Positions 1 to 8,314 of a DNA stretch of 64,000 bases are shown piece after piece. A program made the translations under genes and the position numbers. Positions within the stretch are counted from its first letter, which is position 1; each line of letters starts with the position of its first letter. The notes beneath the pieces are model-generated. The model did no database searches and had not been told where the DNA came from. It saw only the letters and a program-made list of their open reading frames with translations. Source of the DNA: Kordiimonas sp. SCSIO 12603 (GTDB lineage: Bacteria; Pseudomonadota; Alphaproteobacteria; Sphingomonadales; Kordiimonadaceae); NCBI RefSeq assembly GCF_024398035.1, contig NZ_CP073748.1, positions 1,463,520-1,527,519 on the forward strand, in the 5' to 3' direction.

Positions 1-72
1 GGGTTATTTCAAACTTATATTATTCGACAGCGGGCCTTGTGCTCGCTTTTTTTATTCCTGAAGGAGATTAAA

Positions 73-477
73 ATGGCTGCACAAAAAGGTCGTGAATTAC
101 TTTTGAAAATTGACACGGGCAGCGGCTTTGAAACTGTAGGTGGTTTTAAAACCAACGAATTAGATATCAACAGCGATACAGTGGATATCACCAGCAAAGA
201 TAGCGCAGGCTTCAAGGAATTGCTGGCAGGCGCGGGCACAACGTCCTTTAGCGTTAGTGGTGATGGTGTTTTTGTCTCTGATAATGCTTTTAATATTGTC
301 CATACTCATATGTTAAACCGTACGCATCCAGATTGTCAGATCATTATTCCGGGGTTGGCTACATATGAAGGGCCATTCGCTATCAGTAGCCTGCGCCTTA
401 CAGGGGCTGAAGGTGACGCTATCACTTATAACATTTCGCTTGAAAGCGCAGGTTCAATATCTGTAACGCCAGTTTAA
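73..477 (+). CDS. phage major tail tube protein (TP901-1 family-like)
   Basis: This 134-residue protein is the likely tail tube subunit, which polymerises around the tape measure to form the DNA conduit of a siphovirus or GTA-like tail. The opening MAAQKGRELLLKID, a central beta-rich part with SKDSAGFKELLAG, and the end ITYNISLESAGSISVTPV are typical of TP901-1/GTA gp9-type tail proteins. The start at 73 follows a strong AAGGAG site at 61-66; an in-frame upstream ATG at 37 has no such site. It is the first complete gene of a tightly packed tail operon, so capsid genes, if present, lie before the window. The assignment rests on sequence pattern and gene order. Confidence 0.8.
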   Translation: MAAQKGRELLLKIDTGSGFETVGGFKTNELDINSDTVDITSKDSAGFKELLAGAGTTSFSVSGDGVFVSDNAFNIVHTHMLNRTHPDCQIIIPGLATYEGPFAISSLRLTGAEGDAITYNISLESAGSISVTPV

Positions 478-487
478 GGAATAGCAG

Positions 488-835
488 ATGGCAAGAAAGA
501 TTTTTGGTGAAGCCAGCCTGAAAGTCGGCGCACGTAAAGTACGTTTGAGGCTGGACATTGGAACCATGATGGATTTGGAAGATCATTTTGGTATGGGCCT
601 TGTACCCTTTCTTTCAGGGAGGTTTCCGGAATTTCGTCTAAAAGATATGGCAGTGCTTTATCTGGCTATGACAAAAGGCGATTTTTCTGATGCAGAGGCT
701 TGCAGGAAAGCAGCCGAAACAATTGTGAAAACCGGCTTAGCCGAAGTGGCAACTGCGATATCCAATTGTCTTGAACAAACACTTAACCCGGATGTGACTG
801 CTGAAAGTACAGAAAGTGCGAAGCCGGGAAAGTAG
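488..835 (+). CDS. tail assembly protein of the GTA gp10 type
   Basis: This 115-residue protein sits between the tail tube gene and a 63-residue chaperone-like gene, the position of gp10 in alphaproteobacterial gene transfer agents. It opens with MARKIFGEASLKVG and has the family pattern LRLDIGTMMDLEDHFGMG (about residues 22-39), followed by a helical part and a polar tail. It probably acts in tail tube assembly as a chaperone or tail completion factor. The start has a nearby AAGGAATAGCAG purine-rich site, and the gene begins only 10 bases after the tail tube stop, so the two are translated from one message. The family assignment is by eye. Confidence 0.7.
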   Translation: MARKIFGEASLKVGARKVRLRLDIGTMMDLEDHFGMGLVPFLSGRFPEFRLKDMAVLYLAMTKGDFSDAEACRKAAETIVKTGLAEVATAISNCLEQTLNPDVTAESTESAKPGK

Positions 836-855
836 AAAGTGCCGATAAAGCAGAA

Positions 856-1047
856 ATGCTTGATTGGCAGATAATTATTTCAACGGGTCTTACCTTAGGG
901 TGGCCTTTGAGTGATGTACTAGCTGCCACTCTGCCTGAATTAATGTTGGGCGTGGGTGTGTGGAAACGTACCAATGGTATTGAAGGCACTCCTTCCCAAT
1001 CAATGACTAAAGAACGTTTGTTCTCACTCATGGAGACATATTCATGA
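856..1047 (+). CDS. small tail assembly chaperone-like protein
   Basis: This 63-residue protein sits between the gp10-like gene and the tape measure gene. In GTA and related siphophages this place is held by a small tail assembly chaperone (the TAC/rcc01693 type), which also carries a WPLSD-like core and a following helix, as seen here around residues 17-30. Its TGA stop overlaps the tape-measure start in an ATGA arrangement at 1044-1047, which argues for translational coupling and for the reality of this short gene. It would bind the tape measure before the tube polymerises. The function is inferred from position and size. Confidence 0.6.
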   Translation: MLDWQIIISTGLTLGWPLSDVLAATLPELMLGVGVWKRTNGIEGTPSQSMTKERLFSLMETYS

Positions 1048-1937
1048 CATCTGATGTTGCAGCTTTACCAGCACCCGGTGGAGCTGGTTTGAACTTGCAA
1101 GAAGTACAAAGTTTGCTTGCAAAAGTTGGAGAGAAGTTTGGTGGCTTGGCAACCGGGCTTTCTGCTGTTCCGGGTTTAACTAATATTTCGAGCTCCCTTA
1201 TGGAGGCGGCAAATACGGCCCTTGGCGCAAGCACCCGAATAGGGGAAATGGTCTCAGGCGGTGCTGGTTCAGTTCCTGCACAAGGGGGCGAAGTCGAAGA
1301 AGAGGGGGAAGAAGCAAACCCTCTTGATAAAACCAAAACCACGATTAATGAGCTCGCAGGTTTATGGGATTCTTATTATCAGGACTTGTTCGATAAGGAC
1401 GGTAAACTGAACACGGAAAAGGCTAAAAATCTGGCGCTTGAAGTGGGTGATACCATTCTGGGGACCAAGAAAATGGCCAAAGTGAGAAAGGCTCTCGCTG
1501 TTGGGAATGTGGTTCGTAGTACAGCAGAAGCTGTTATGGTGGCCGCAAAATCAGCGCCGTTTCCTGCAAACCTGTTACCGATTGGTAAGGCGGTGGCGCT
1601 TGGCGCAAAACAGCTCTCTGCTGTGAAGGGGCAGGCGCACGACGGTATCAATAATATTCCGTCTACAGGTACTTATCTTCTTGAAAAGGGCGAACGGGTT
1701 GTTGATAGCCGTTTGAATACCGATCTTACAGGTTATCTTAAGGCGCAACGTGCATTAAATGGTACGAACAGTGTCCCAAATTCAAATCATACGGTGAATA
1801 ATAGCCCTGTTTTGAACCTCAGTTTCTCTGGTGATGTAAGCGGTGATGCTGTGCGCAGCAACCGCGGTGAAATTGAAAGCATGATCCGGGAAGTATTTGC
1901 GGATCACGCAATGGTTGCTCCGTTTGATGCTGCATAA
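1044..1937 (+). CDS. short phage tail tape measure protein
   Basis: At 297 residues this is a very short tape measure, close to the size class of GTA tape measures and far below the 700-1,500 residues common in siphophages. The C-terminal block AHDGINNIPSTGTYLLEKGE (about residues 199-218), followed by RVVDSRLNTDLTGYL, is a recognisable tape-measure ending. The centre is alanine-rich and mildly hydrophobic (about residues 150-195), fitting a segment that can contact membrane. Tape-measure length sets tail length in this class, so the tail should be short. It is coupled to the preceding chaperone gene by ATGA. Confidence 0.75.
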   Translation: MTSDVAALPAPGGAGLNLQEVQSLLAKVGEKFGGLATGLSAVPGLTNISSSLMEAANTALGASTRIGEMVSGGAGSVPAQGGEVEEEGEEANPLDKTKTTINELAGLWDSYYQDLFDKDGKLNTEKAKNLALEVGDTILGTKKMAKVRKALAVGNVVRSTAEAVMVAAKSAPFPANLLPIGKAVALGAKQLSAVKGQAHDGINNIPSTGTYLLEKGERVVDSRLNTDLTGYLKAQRALNGTNSVPNSNHTVNNSPVLNLSFSGDVSGDAVRSNRGEIESMIREVFADHAMVAPFDAA

Positions 1938-1962
1938 TCTGCTGTAAATATAGAGACATCTT

Positions 1963-2472
1963 ATGACAGATATTTTCCTACCTGGTGCAGGGCTTGTGCC
2001 GGATGACAATATTCCTGCGCCTGCTGCCGTTCGCGTGCGAACGCGACAACGTACTAAGGTTTCTGTTGCTGAAAGTGGCAGGATGCTTAGCAGAATACAC
2101 GGCGGGCAAACCTTTGAAATTGGGCTTACTTATAACCCGATGCTGAAGGAGCAGGCAGGACCTATCATTGCCTTTTTGCAGGCGCAGCAAGGACGAAACG
2201 GGATTTTTAAAGTCAAGCTGCCACAATTAACGGGCATTGCCGGTGTGAGGCTTGGTAACTTTGTCAATTTCACTGATAGCGATAAGCTTCATCTGATCAC
2301 AGATTACACCAGCACGAACCAGTTTTCTGTAACACCCGATGTCATTGGCACGCCAGTTGTTGATACGAATGGACCGTTTGTTCGCTGTTCGCTTGTGGGG
2401 GACGTGCAGGAAATTCGCCTGGATCGCGATCGTCTTATCCGCCTTCAGATCGATGTTGTGGAAAGGCTCTAG
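1963..2472 (+). CDS. phage minor tail protein, family not identified
   Basis: This 169-residue protein follows the tape measure, where distal tail or baseplate proteins are normally encoded. It contains RIHGGQTFEIGLTYNPML (about residues 44-61), an all-beta-looking middle with GNFVNFTDSDKLHLITDY, and a C-terminal VQEIRLDRDRLIRLQIDVVERL pattern cut by turns, consistent with a distal tail-type beta-sandwich. No catalytic motif is seen. Its TAG stop is one base from the next ATG, so it is in the same operon. A role at the tail tip is inferred from order. Confidence 0.6.
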   Translation: MTDIFLPGAGLVPDDNIPAPAAVRVRTRQRTKVSVAESGRMLSRIHGGQTFEIGLTYNPMLKEQAGPIIAFLQAQQGRNGIFKVKLPQLTGIAGVRLGNFVNFTDSDKLHLITDYTSTNQFSVTPDVIGTPVVDTNGPFVRCSLVGDVQEIRLDRDRLIRLQIDVVERL

Positions 2473-2473
2473 C

Positions 2474-3064
2474 ATGATTTTTTCAAAAGCAACTGTAGAG
2501 CCCACCCTGAATGCTCTTGGCGCGAATGGTTTTCGTTTCGCGTGGCTGGTGAATTTGGGTAGCGAATTCCTTTTCACAGATAATGAAACCAATCTTAACT
2601 TCAGTGGTAATGAGTATCTGAGCGGAGGTGAGCTGCTTGGCTTGTCTTCTATCACTCGGGAAAAAGGCATTAAGCTTCAAAGCTATAGTTTTACTCTGTC
2701 TGGTGTTCATCAGGAAACTGCCAGCCGATTATTGTTCTTACTAAATGAGACAGGTGAGCCAGTTAGCGCCCGCAATGTTGCGGGTATGAATGGTGAGGTC
2801 TGGCTGGCGCTGCTTGATGAAGGCGGCAGGCATATCACCCAAACTATTAAAATGTATCAGGGCACGCTGCAAAGCTGGAAAGAAAGCGATAGCGGTTCAT
2901 CTGTTCGCATCAGTATTACACTTGCGAGCCCGTGGTCTAAGCCCACCCTCACCAAGGGGCGGTTTACCAGCGACGACAATCAACAGCAGCTTTATCCGGG
3001 GGATGGCTTTTTTGCTCATGCTCACAGAGAAATTAAAAGCTTGGGATGGGGAGCAGACGGCTAA
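2474..3064 (+). CDS. phage minor tail / tail-tip hub protein (DUF2163-like)
   Basis: This 196-residue protein lies directly before the J-like tip gene. It shows a pattern common in tail-hub proteins of alphaproteobacterial phages: a beta-rich core with GNEYLSGGELLGLSSI (about residues 45-60), a middle MYQGTLQSWKESDSG, and a C-terminal block with DDNQQQLYPGDGFF ending in LGWG. A longer frame begins at 2339 inside the previous gene, but the ATG at 2474 right after that gene's stop is the better start. Its TAA overlaps the next ATG (TAATG at 3062-3066). Assignment to a DUF2163-type family is tentative. Confidence 0.6.
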   Translation: MIFSKATVEPTLNALGANGFRFAWLVNLGSEFLFTDNETNLNFSGNEYLSGGELLGLSSITREKGIKLQSYSFTLSGVHQETASRLLFLLNETGEPVSARNVAGMNGEVWLALLDEGGRHITQTIKMYQGTLQSWKESDSGSSVRISITLASPWSKPTLTKGRFTSDDNQQQLYPGDGFFAHAHREIKSLGWGADG

Positions 3065-6000
3065 TGGGGTTCTTCAGTTTTATTGGTGGTCTGTTAGGGC
3101 TTGGTGGGCCAACGCAAACCATTGAGATTTCCAAGGCTGCTGCCGCGCGAGGTTTGCCTGTTGTTTACGGAAAAAAACGCCTTGAGGCGATTACCATCTT
3201 CAAGGATGTAAACGGCAAAATCTATAACTTCAACAACAGCGGTTATGATCATGTTGCGGCATTTGGTTCAACAGAAAAACACCGGAAAGATAAAGCGGAC
3301 CATGATTATCTGCACCGGGTGGATGTATGGTGCCTGGGGCCTATTGAAGGTATTGAGAAGTTTTGGGTGGATGGATATCTATCCACCGAACCTCGTTTCA
3401 GCAGACGCATGTATTTTCGGGGTGCCAGCAAATATGGTGGCAGCAAAAACAGCACAGCTGCAGGTGGGCTGACAGCTAATTCACGCTGGCGTTCTAACTA
3501 TCTTGGTAAAGGTGTAGCTTATACCTACAGCCGTTTTTACCATAGTTGGAAGCGCCCACAGTTTGATTCAGAACCTGAACTCACTGCCCTTATCAAAGGC
3601 GTTCGGGTGTATGACCCGCGTGAGAGCAGCCAATCTGCCAGTAATTCTGATAGTTGGGCATATTCCAACAATCTGGCACTTGTTGTGTTGAATTATTTGA
3701 TGGCTGACTATGGATACGGGGCAAATGCGAGCGAGATTGATTTTGATAGTTTCAGAATTGCCGCCGATATCTGTGACGGTAAAGATGTGCGGCCCAGTGC
3801 TGCTGGCGCTTCGCTTGCGAATGTAAAACTACATGTAAATATCGCGCTTGATCCGAAAGATGGGGTCGTCAAGAACATCAAGAAACTGCTGGAAGGTACC
3901 GGCTGGTCACTTCCCTGGTCGAACGGTAAATTTAAGCTGATCCTTGAACGCGCTATCGATAATGATGAAATCGCCATGCGGTTTGATGCCGATAGCATTA
4001 TCGGCAATTGGAATATTGAACGCGGGATGCGTGCTGACCGTCTCAACCGCATCACGATTGAATATAAAGAAGCCGCCAAGGATTATGAAAAGCTGACAGT
4101 AAGCTGGCCGAAGAAGCTTTATGTGGGTGGTGCTGAAAGTGGCGTGATTGATCCAAGCAGCCAGTACGGCCAGTTCCTTTCTGAAGATTTTGGCCGTGAG
4201 CTTCATACCAACATCAGTATCGATACGATAACAGACAGAAATGCAGCTATTAAGCTGGCCAAATATAAAGTGCTGAAAAGCCGAGTGCGTACCCGCATTA
4301 CGGGCTTAGAGCTTGCGCCAAAAGCTATGCTGCTTGAACCGGGTGATGTTATCGAGCTGGATTTCCCGGATAAAATCCCCGCAGCGACCAGCAATATTTC
4401 AGAGCCAGATCTAGGGCCGGATAATGATCCCTCAGATGATGACCGCGCCAATAAATTTATTGTTGAGCGTGTAACCGTTTCGCCCAAACTGGATGTGAAA
4501 GTTGACCTTCTCGAGTATGCACCTGAGGTCTACGGCGAAGAACCGCTTGAGGATTTACCTGAAGTAGATAGCCCTTTTAACCCGGAACGCTGGGATAGTC
4601 CGCCAGCGGTAGAAAATGCACAGGCTACTGTGATTGATGAACTGCATGCAGATGGTTCTATCATGCGGTCGATAGAGCTTACATGGGATCAGCCAGACGG
4701 TGCTATCAGCCTTTCTCATTATGATATTGAATGGCGAAAACGTACGCCAGCATCGACGCCGCTTGAGGTGAGTAGTGATGGTGATGTGGTGCTTTCAGGG
4801 CAATATGATGATGAGGGCAGTCTTGTTGAATATGAAGATTTTCCCAATCACATGCAGGTGCTTGGAAATTCCGTGTCTGCGCGCATTGAAAATGTGCTTA
4901 ATGAGGATGTGATTTATGATGTAGCGATCACATACCGCACTCAGCGCAGGCAAACATCAGATGCTGTTCTTTTGCAGGTGGATACATCGGCGGCGAAAAC
5001 CCGGCTTGATGAAATTCCAGTTTACGTTGGGGTGTATAGCCCATCAGCGACCTATCAGATTGGCAATCTGGTTACCTTTGAAGGCAGCAGCTATGTCTAT
5101 ATCGGGCAGTCGCCAGGTAATGGCGGACAACCGCCTTCATCCATTTGGGCACTTCTTGCAAGTGTTGGCGGATACAGGGATACGGTTTTCCGGCGCGCGG
5201 CAAGCAGGCCTTCAACCCCTTCGGGCACGAATCCTAGTGGCTGGAGCGATGGCCCTCCGGCTGCGAACGGCCAACCGCTTTGGATGTCCACGTCTCTTAG
5301 AGGCGCTGACAACAGCATCGTCAAAAATTGGACTGTGCCGCAGGAAGTAGGCGGCTCTGGGCTCGAGGTACAATATTCATCGAACGGCTCCAATTGGCAT
5401 GAGCCACCATTTATCAGCGGGGTTGATTTGTTTATGCAGCAACGCCTTTCGGGCGGTAGCTGGTCGCCCCCATACCGGATTGTTGGCGAAGCCGGTGCAC
5501 GAGGCTCTCAAGGCCCTCAGGGGCCGCAAGGACCTGCAGGTGCGGTTTGGCATAGTGGTACAGGCTACCCAAGTAGCAGCCTTGGGAGTGTTGGCGATTA
5601 TTATCTTCGGACCTCCACCGGCGATATCTTTGTTAAAACCAGTTCTACTTTTTGGCGATTGGATGGAAACCTGAAAGGAGGGGATGGAGACAGGTGGCAT
5701 TCGGGTTCCGGAGCGCCTTCCTCTGGCCTTGGCTCCACTGGAGATTTTTATCTTCGTCGAGATACAAACCAAGTTTACCAGAAGACATCGGGGGGGTGGC
5801 AGTTAAACTTTGCGCTGACGGATAGTTTAGGTGCCCTTGCATCGCTTGATGTGGTGAATACCGGAGATATCAGTGATGGAGCTGTTAGTGAAATTGTTCC
5901 AGCACCAAACAGTACGAATGAAACTTTTAATCTTTCAACGTCGAATAATCATCCAATTACATATTTGAATAACGTAGTGGGAGCCTATAGAGGGACGCAG

Positions 6001-6276
6001 ATTACTGGCCGCGTTCTCATTCGGCTAGCTGCGAATGATCCATTAAACAATGTGAACCTGACCTTGCAGTTGCGTCATTCACCTGGCGGGGCGCTTAATG
6101 AAAAAGTGATTTTCGTCGATAAATTCGCCCGGTCTTATCAGATAAGCGTTTTTGATTTTGGTAATGTTTCAGGACAGTCTCGATCATATTCTCTGCAACT
6201 GAATGCGGGATCAGGTACCTCTGCGAGTGTGTATATTTCCTATAGGAGTTTGGTCGCATGGACACCCAAAAAATAG
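3064..6276 (+). CDS. J-like tail tip / host-specificity protein with receptor-binding modules
   Basis: This 1,070-residue protein is the central tail-tip protein of the element. Residues 1-500 resemble the hub part of lambda J-type proteins (MGFFSFIGGLLGLGG start, ARGLPVVYGKKR). About 520-640 is fibronectin-III-like. About 655-700 has YVGVYSPSATYQIGNLV with YVYIGQ and PPSSIW, the layout of a CBM5/12 carbohydrate-binding module. A collagen-like stretch (GSQGPQGPQGPAG, about 811-828) is followed by two related modules that each begin WHSG and contain G-DYYLR or G-DFYLR. The hub docks to the tube, while the distal modules probably bind cell-surface glycan. The start at 3064 overlaps the preceding stop. 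The end overlaps the next gene by 19 bases. Confidence 0.8.
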   Translation: MGFFSFIGGLLGLGGPTQTIEISKAAAARGLPVVYGKKRLEAITIFKDVNGKIYNFNNSGYDHVAAFGSTEKHRKDKADHDYLHRVDVWCLGPIEGIEKFWVDGYLSTEPRFSRRMYFRGASKYGGSKNSTAAGGLTANSRWRSNYLGKGVAYTYSRFYHSWKRPQFDSEPELTALIKGVRVYDPRESSQSASNSDSWAYSNNLALVVLNYLMADYGYGANASEIDFDSFRIAADICDGKDVRPSAAGASLANVKLHVNIALDPKDGVVKNIKKLLEGTGWSLPWSNGKFKLILERAIDNDEIAMRFDADSIIGNWNIERGMRADRLNRITIEYKEAAKDYEKLTVSWPKKLYVGGAESGVIDPSSQYGQFLSEDFGRELHTNISIDTITDRNAAIKLAKYKVLKSRVRTRITGLELAPKAMLLEPGDVIELDFPDKIPAATSNISEPDLGPDNDPSDDDRANKFIVERVTVSPKLDVKVDLLEYAPEVYGEEPLEDLPEVDSPFNPERWDSPPAVENAQATVIDELHADGSIMRSIELTWDQPDGAISLSHYDIEWRKRTPASTPLEVSSDGDVVLSGQYDDEGSLVEYEDFPNHMQVLGNSVSARIENVLNEDVIYDVAITYRTQRRQTSDAVLLQVDTSAAKTRLDEIPVYVGVYSPSATYQIGNLVTFEGSSYVYIGQSPGNGGQPPSSIWALLASVGGYRDTVFRRAASRPSTPSGTNPSGWSDGPPAANGQPLWMSTSLRGADNSIVKNWTVPQEVGGSGLEVQYSSNGSNWHEPPFISGVDLFMQQRLSGGSWSPPYRIVGEAGARGSQGPQGPQGPAGAVWHSGTGYPSSSLGSVGDYYLRTSTGDIFVKTSSTFWRLDGNLKGGDGDRWHSGSGAPSSGLGSTGDFYLRRDTNQVYQKTSGGWQLNFALTDSLGALASLDVVNTGDISDGAVSEIVPAPNSTNETFNLSTSNNHPITYLNNVVGAYRGTQITGRVLIRLAANDPLNNVNLTLQLRHSPGGALNEKVIFVDKFARSYQISVFDFGNVSGQSRSYSLQLNAGSGTSASVYISYRSLVAWTPKK

Positions 6277-6854
6277 GTGTTGTCTATTCCAAGGCAACTG
6301 GTCGGATTCTTTGTCCTATTACATGTAGCTTAGGTGAAGGTTTTGATGAAACTCAGTTAGATGAAGGACTGGGTATCATGGAAGTGTTTTATGGTTTTGA
6401 TCATACGCGTTTTCGGGTTGATGTTACACAGGATCCCCACGAGCTTATTGAATTAGATGAACTACCTAATGACTTTGCTGAGTTGGACTTTACTCGAGCT
6501 GAAGCATTACAAACGGTTGATAATCGTGCTGGTGAACTACGTACAGCACTTGGTAGCACAGGATATGGGCAAGAGAGTGTTTATTTAGTCAAAGAAAGTC
6601 AAGCCAGAGCTTATTGTAGCGCCATGTCACCCATCGACGTGGAGTATCCAATGCTGCTGGCTGAGGTGGGAATTACAGCTGATACCATAGCTGAGGTAGC
6701 TAATGTTATATGCGGTATGGCCGAGGCTTGGCGGTCTTTTGTGACGGATATTGAAGCAACTCGTTTGATGGCTAAAAAGCAAATTAAGCTCGCGTCTTCT
6801 ATCAATGAAATTGAGAATATTATGGATTCAATTTCGTGGCCTTCCCCAAGCTAA
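6258..6854 (+). CDS. tail fibre accessory / assembly protein (DUF4376-like)
   Basis: This 198-residue protein begins inside the end of the tip gene, with AGGAG at 6243-6247 and ATG at 6258. The N-terminal half (MDTQKIGVVYSKATGRIL, then GEGFDETQLDEGLGIMEVFYG) looks like a small beta domain often found on fibre-associated proteins. The C-terminal half is helical (about residues 95-190) and resembles the DUF4376 region seen in tail-fibre chaperones. It probably helps fold or attach the distal modules of the tip protein, judging from position and overlap. Confidence 0.55.
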   Translation: MDTQKIGVVYSKATGRILCPITCSLGEGFDETQLDEGLGIMEVFYGFDHTRFRVDVTQDPHELIELDELPNDFAELDFTRAEALQTVDNRAGELRTALGSTGYGQESVYLVKESQARAYCSAMSPIDVEYPMLLAEVGITADTIAEVANVICGMAEAWRSFVTDIEATRLMAKKQIKLASSINEIENIMDSISWPSPS

Positions 6855-6881
6855 TCTTCCTCCACCAGAAAGAAAATTAAA

Positions 6882-7064
6882 ATGAAAAAACTTATCCTCG
6901 GGTGGTGTGATGCCATTCGGTTCAAAACCCGTGTGCGGCTAGCGAAAGTTAGTCGCTTTTTTTATGTCCAGAAAACAGCTTTTAAAGGGCTTCCAAAATG
7001 GCATAATGCGCTAATTCTTGGCGCAGCACTGATCACCTTGATGACCTTATGGTGGTGCCTGTGA
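6882..7064 (+). CDS. small single-pass membrane protein, possible lysis component
   Basis: This 60-residue protein has a basic N-terminal half rich in Lys and Arg and one hydrophobic C-terminal segment (ALILGAALITLMTLWWC, about residues 43-59). It is the first gene of the lysis cassette, and its TGA overlaps the ATG of the next gene (TGATG at 7062-7066). Size and topology would suit a small holin, antiholin or pinholin-like protein, but no family was recognised. Confidence 0.5.
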   Translation: MKKLILGWCDAIRFKTRVRLAKVSRFFYVQKTAFKGLPKWHNALILGAALITLMTLWWCL

Positions 7065-7321
7065 TGACAGAAGCGCCTTTTAAGAAAGAATATGCAGATC
7101 ACTGGCTGAATGGCAGTAATACCAGAGCATCAGGTGATGGCAGCGAAACCGCCAATGCAGCTCTTATGCGCGCAACATTGGCCTTGGACCGTATGGAACG
7201 GCATGAAGCCGAATGTGGCAGACGATGGGGCATTGTAATGAAGATGATGTTCCTTGTGCTCACGAAGCTCGGTGGGCTTCTTAGTTTTCTGGTGGCGGAT
7301 AAACTTGGATGGTTCGTATGA
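7064..7321 (+). CDS. XhlA-like small membrane protein of the lysis cassette
   Basis: This 85-residue protein has a polar N-terminus, a helical middle (ALDRMERHEAECGRRWGIV) and a C-terminal membrane segment (about residues 59-82, ending DKLGWFV). This layout matches hemolysin XhlA-type phage proteins, which assist holins and endolysins. The ATG at 7064 overlaps the preceding stop. The end overlaps the peptidase gene by ATGA at 7318-7321. A longer frame from 7049 is possible but lacks the coupling. Membrane localisation is clear; the precise role is inferred. Confidence 0.55.
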   Translation: MTEAPFKKEYADHWLNGSNTRASGDGSETANAALMRATLALDRMERHEAECGRRWGIVMKMMFLVLTKLGGLLSFLVADKLGWFV

Positions 7322-7845
7322 TCCGCATTCATCCAAAAGAACAGCTAACAGAACATTTCTCCCTTGATGAAATGTGCCGCAGTGCTACAGCCAAAAAATA
7401 TGGTTTGCCGAACCTGCCGCGAGAGGAATGCGAGCTGGCGAACCTGCGGGTGCTTTGCCGAAACGTGCTGGAGCCCGCTCGACAAATTCTTTCAAGCCCG
7501 CTGCGTATTACGTCTGGGTTTCGTTCCACTACCCTTAACCGACTGGTGGGAGGCTCGAAATCCAGCCAGCATATGCTGGGGGAAGCTGCTGATTTCTGTC
7601 CTTATAAACTGCCGGTGAAAGATGCAGCCTTCACGCTTTCTCATCAAGAGCACCTTCCTTTTGATCAGCTCATTTACGAGCGGCGGAAAACAAAAGGTGG
7701 TTGGCAGGAATGGATACATATTTCCCACTGTCGTGTCGGCTTGAACAGGAGACAGGTTCTGTCTGTCATCTTGGACGGCAATACGCGAATGGTGAAAGAG
7801 GGCATAAAAGCGCCCCCTGAATTTATTTTCGAACCAGCTGAATAG
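7318..7845 (+). CDS. M15-family peptidoglycan endopeptidase (endolysin)
   Basis: This 175-residue protein is a zinc D,D- or L,D-peptidase of the M15 family, expected to cut peptidoglycan cross-links or stem peptides during lysis. The zinc site is visible as SSQHMLGEAADF (His85 and Asp92) and EWIHISH (His134), with the usual LRITSGFRS stretch before it. There is no signal peptide, so release through the neighbouring holin is likely. The start at 7318 is chosen for the ATGA overlap with the upstream gene; an in-frame ATG at 7309 is the alternative. The size is normal for a single-domain phage M15 enzyme. Confidence 0.85.
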   Translation: MIRIHPKEQLTEHFSLDEMCRSATAKKYGLPNLPREECELANLRVLCRNVLEPARQILSSPLRITSGFRSTTLNRLVGGSKSSQHMLGEAADFCPYKLPVKDAAFTLSHQEHLPFDQLIYERRKTKGGWQEWIHISHCRVGLNRRQVLSVILDGNTRMVKEGIKAPPEFIFEPAE

Positions 7846-7858
7846 GCGGAGAATAGCT

Positions 7859-8263
7859 ATGGGAATACCTATTTTGGATACCATTCTGGATGTTGTGAAA
7901 GGCCCACTGGATAAGCTTATTCCAGATAAAGGTAAAAAGGCTGAATTCAGGCATGCCCTGGAGATGGAGATCCTGCGCACAGGGCTGGCTCAAATGGAAA
8001 TCAACAAGACTGAAGCGAAACATCCTTCAGTATTTGTTGCCGGTTGGCGGCCTTTTATTGGTTGGATCTGTGGGTTTGCCCTTATGTGGCATTTTATGGG
8101 GTTTGATATCCTAAACTGGGTTCGTGTCGCCTTTTTCCCCGAAGCACCTGAGCCGCCTGCACTGGGGGGCAGTGAAACACTAGTTACCGTGCTTCTTTCC
8201 ATGTTGGGTCTGGGCGGGCTTCGGACCGTTGAGAAGCTCAAAGGTGTAAGCCGAGAGCGTTGA
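7859..8263 (+). CDS. phage holin, 3TM family-like
   Basis: This 134-residue protein has an amphipathic N-terminus (MGIPILDTILDVVKGPLDKL), a charged linker containing the family-typical KHPSVFVAGWRPFIGW (about residues 54-69), and two to three membrane segments (about 60-95 and 105-125). This is the pattern of the 3TM holins found beside GTA and prophage endolysins in alphaproteobacteria. It would form the membrane lesion that lets the M15 enzyme reach the wall. A GGAG site at 7849-7852 supports the start. Confidence 0.8.
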   Translation: MGIPILDTILDVVKGPLDKLIPDKGKKAEFRHALEMEILRTGLAQMEINKTEAKHPSVFVAGWRPFIGWICGFALMWHFMGFDILNWVRVAFFPEAPEPPALGGSETLVTVLLSMLGLGGLRTVEKLKGVSRER

Positions 8264-8314
8264 TCGTGCCGCTGTTTGCAATTTTCTAATTTATCGAAAT
8301 GAAGGGGCAGAAAT

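Noticed and set aside
7049-7063. Earlier start for the XhlA-like gene at 7049
   Set aside because: The ATG at 7064 overlaps the preceding stop as TGATG, the usual coupled arrangement in this operon, whereas the earlier start would extend into the upstream gene without a ribosome site.
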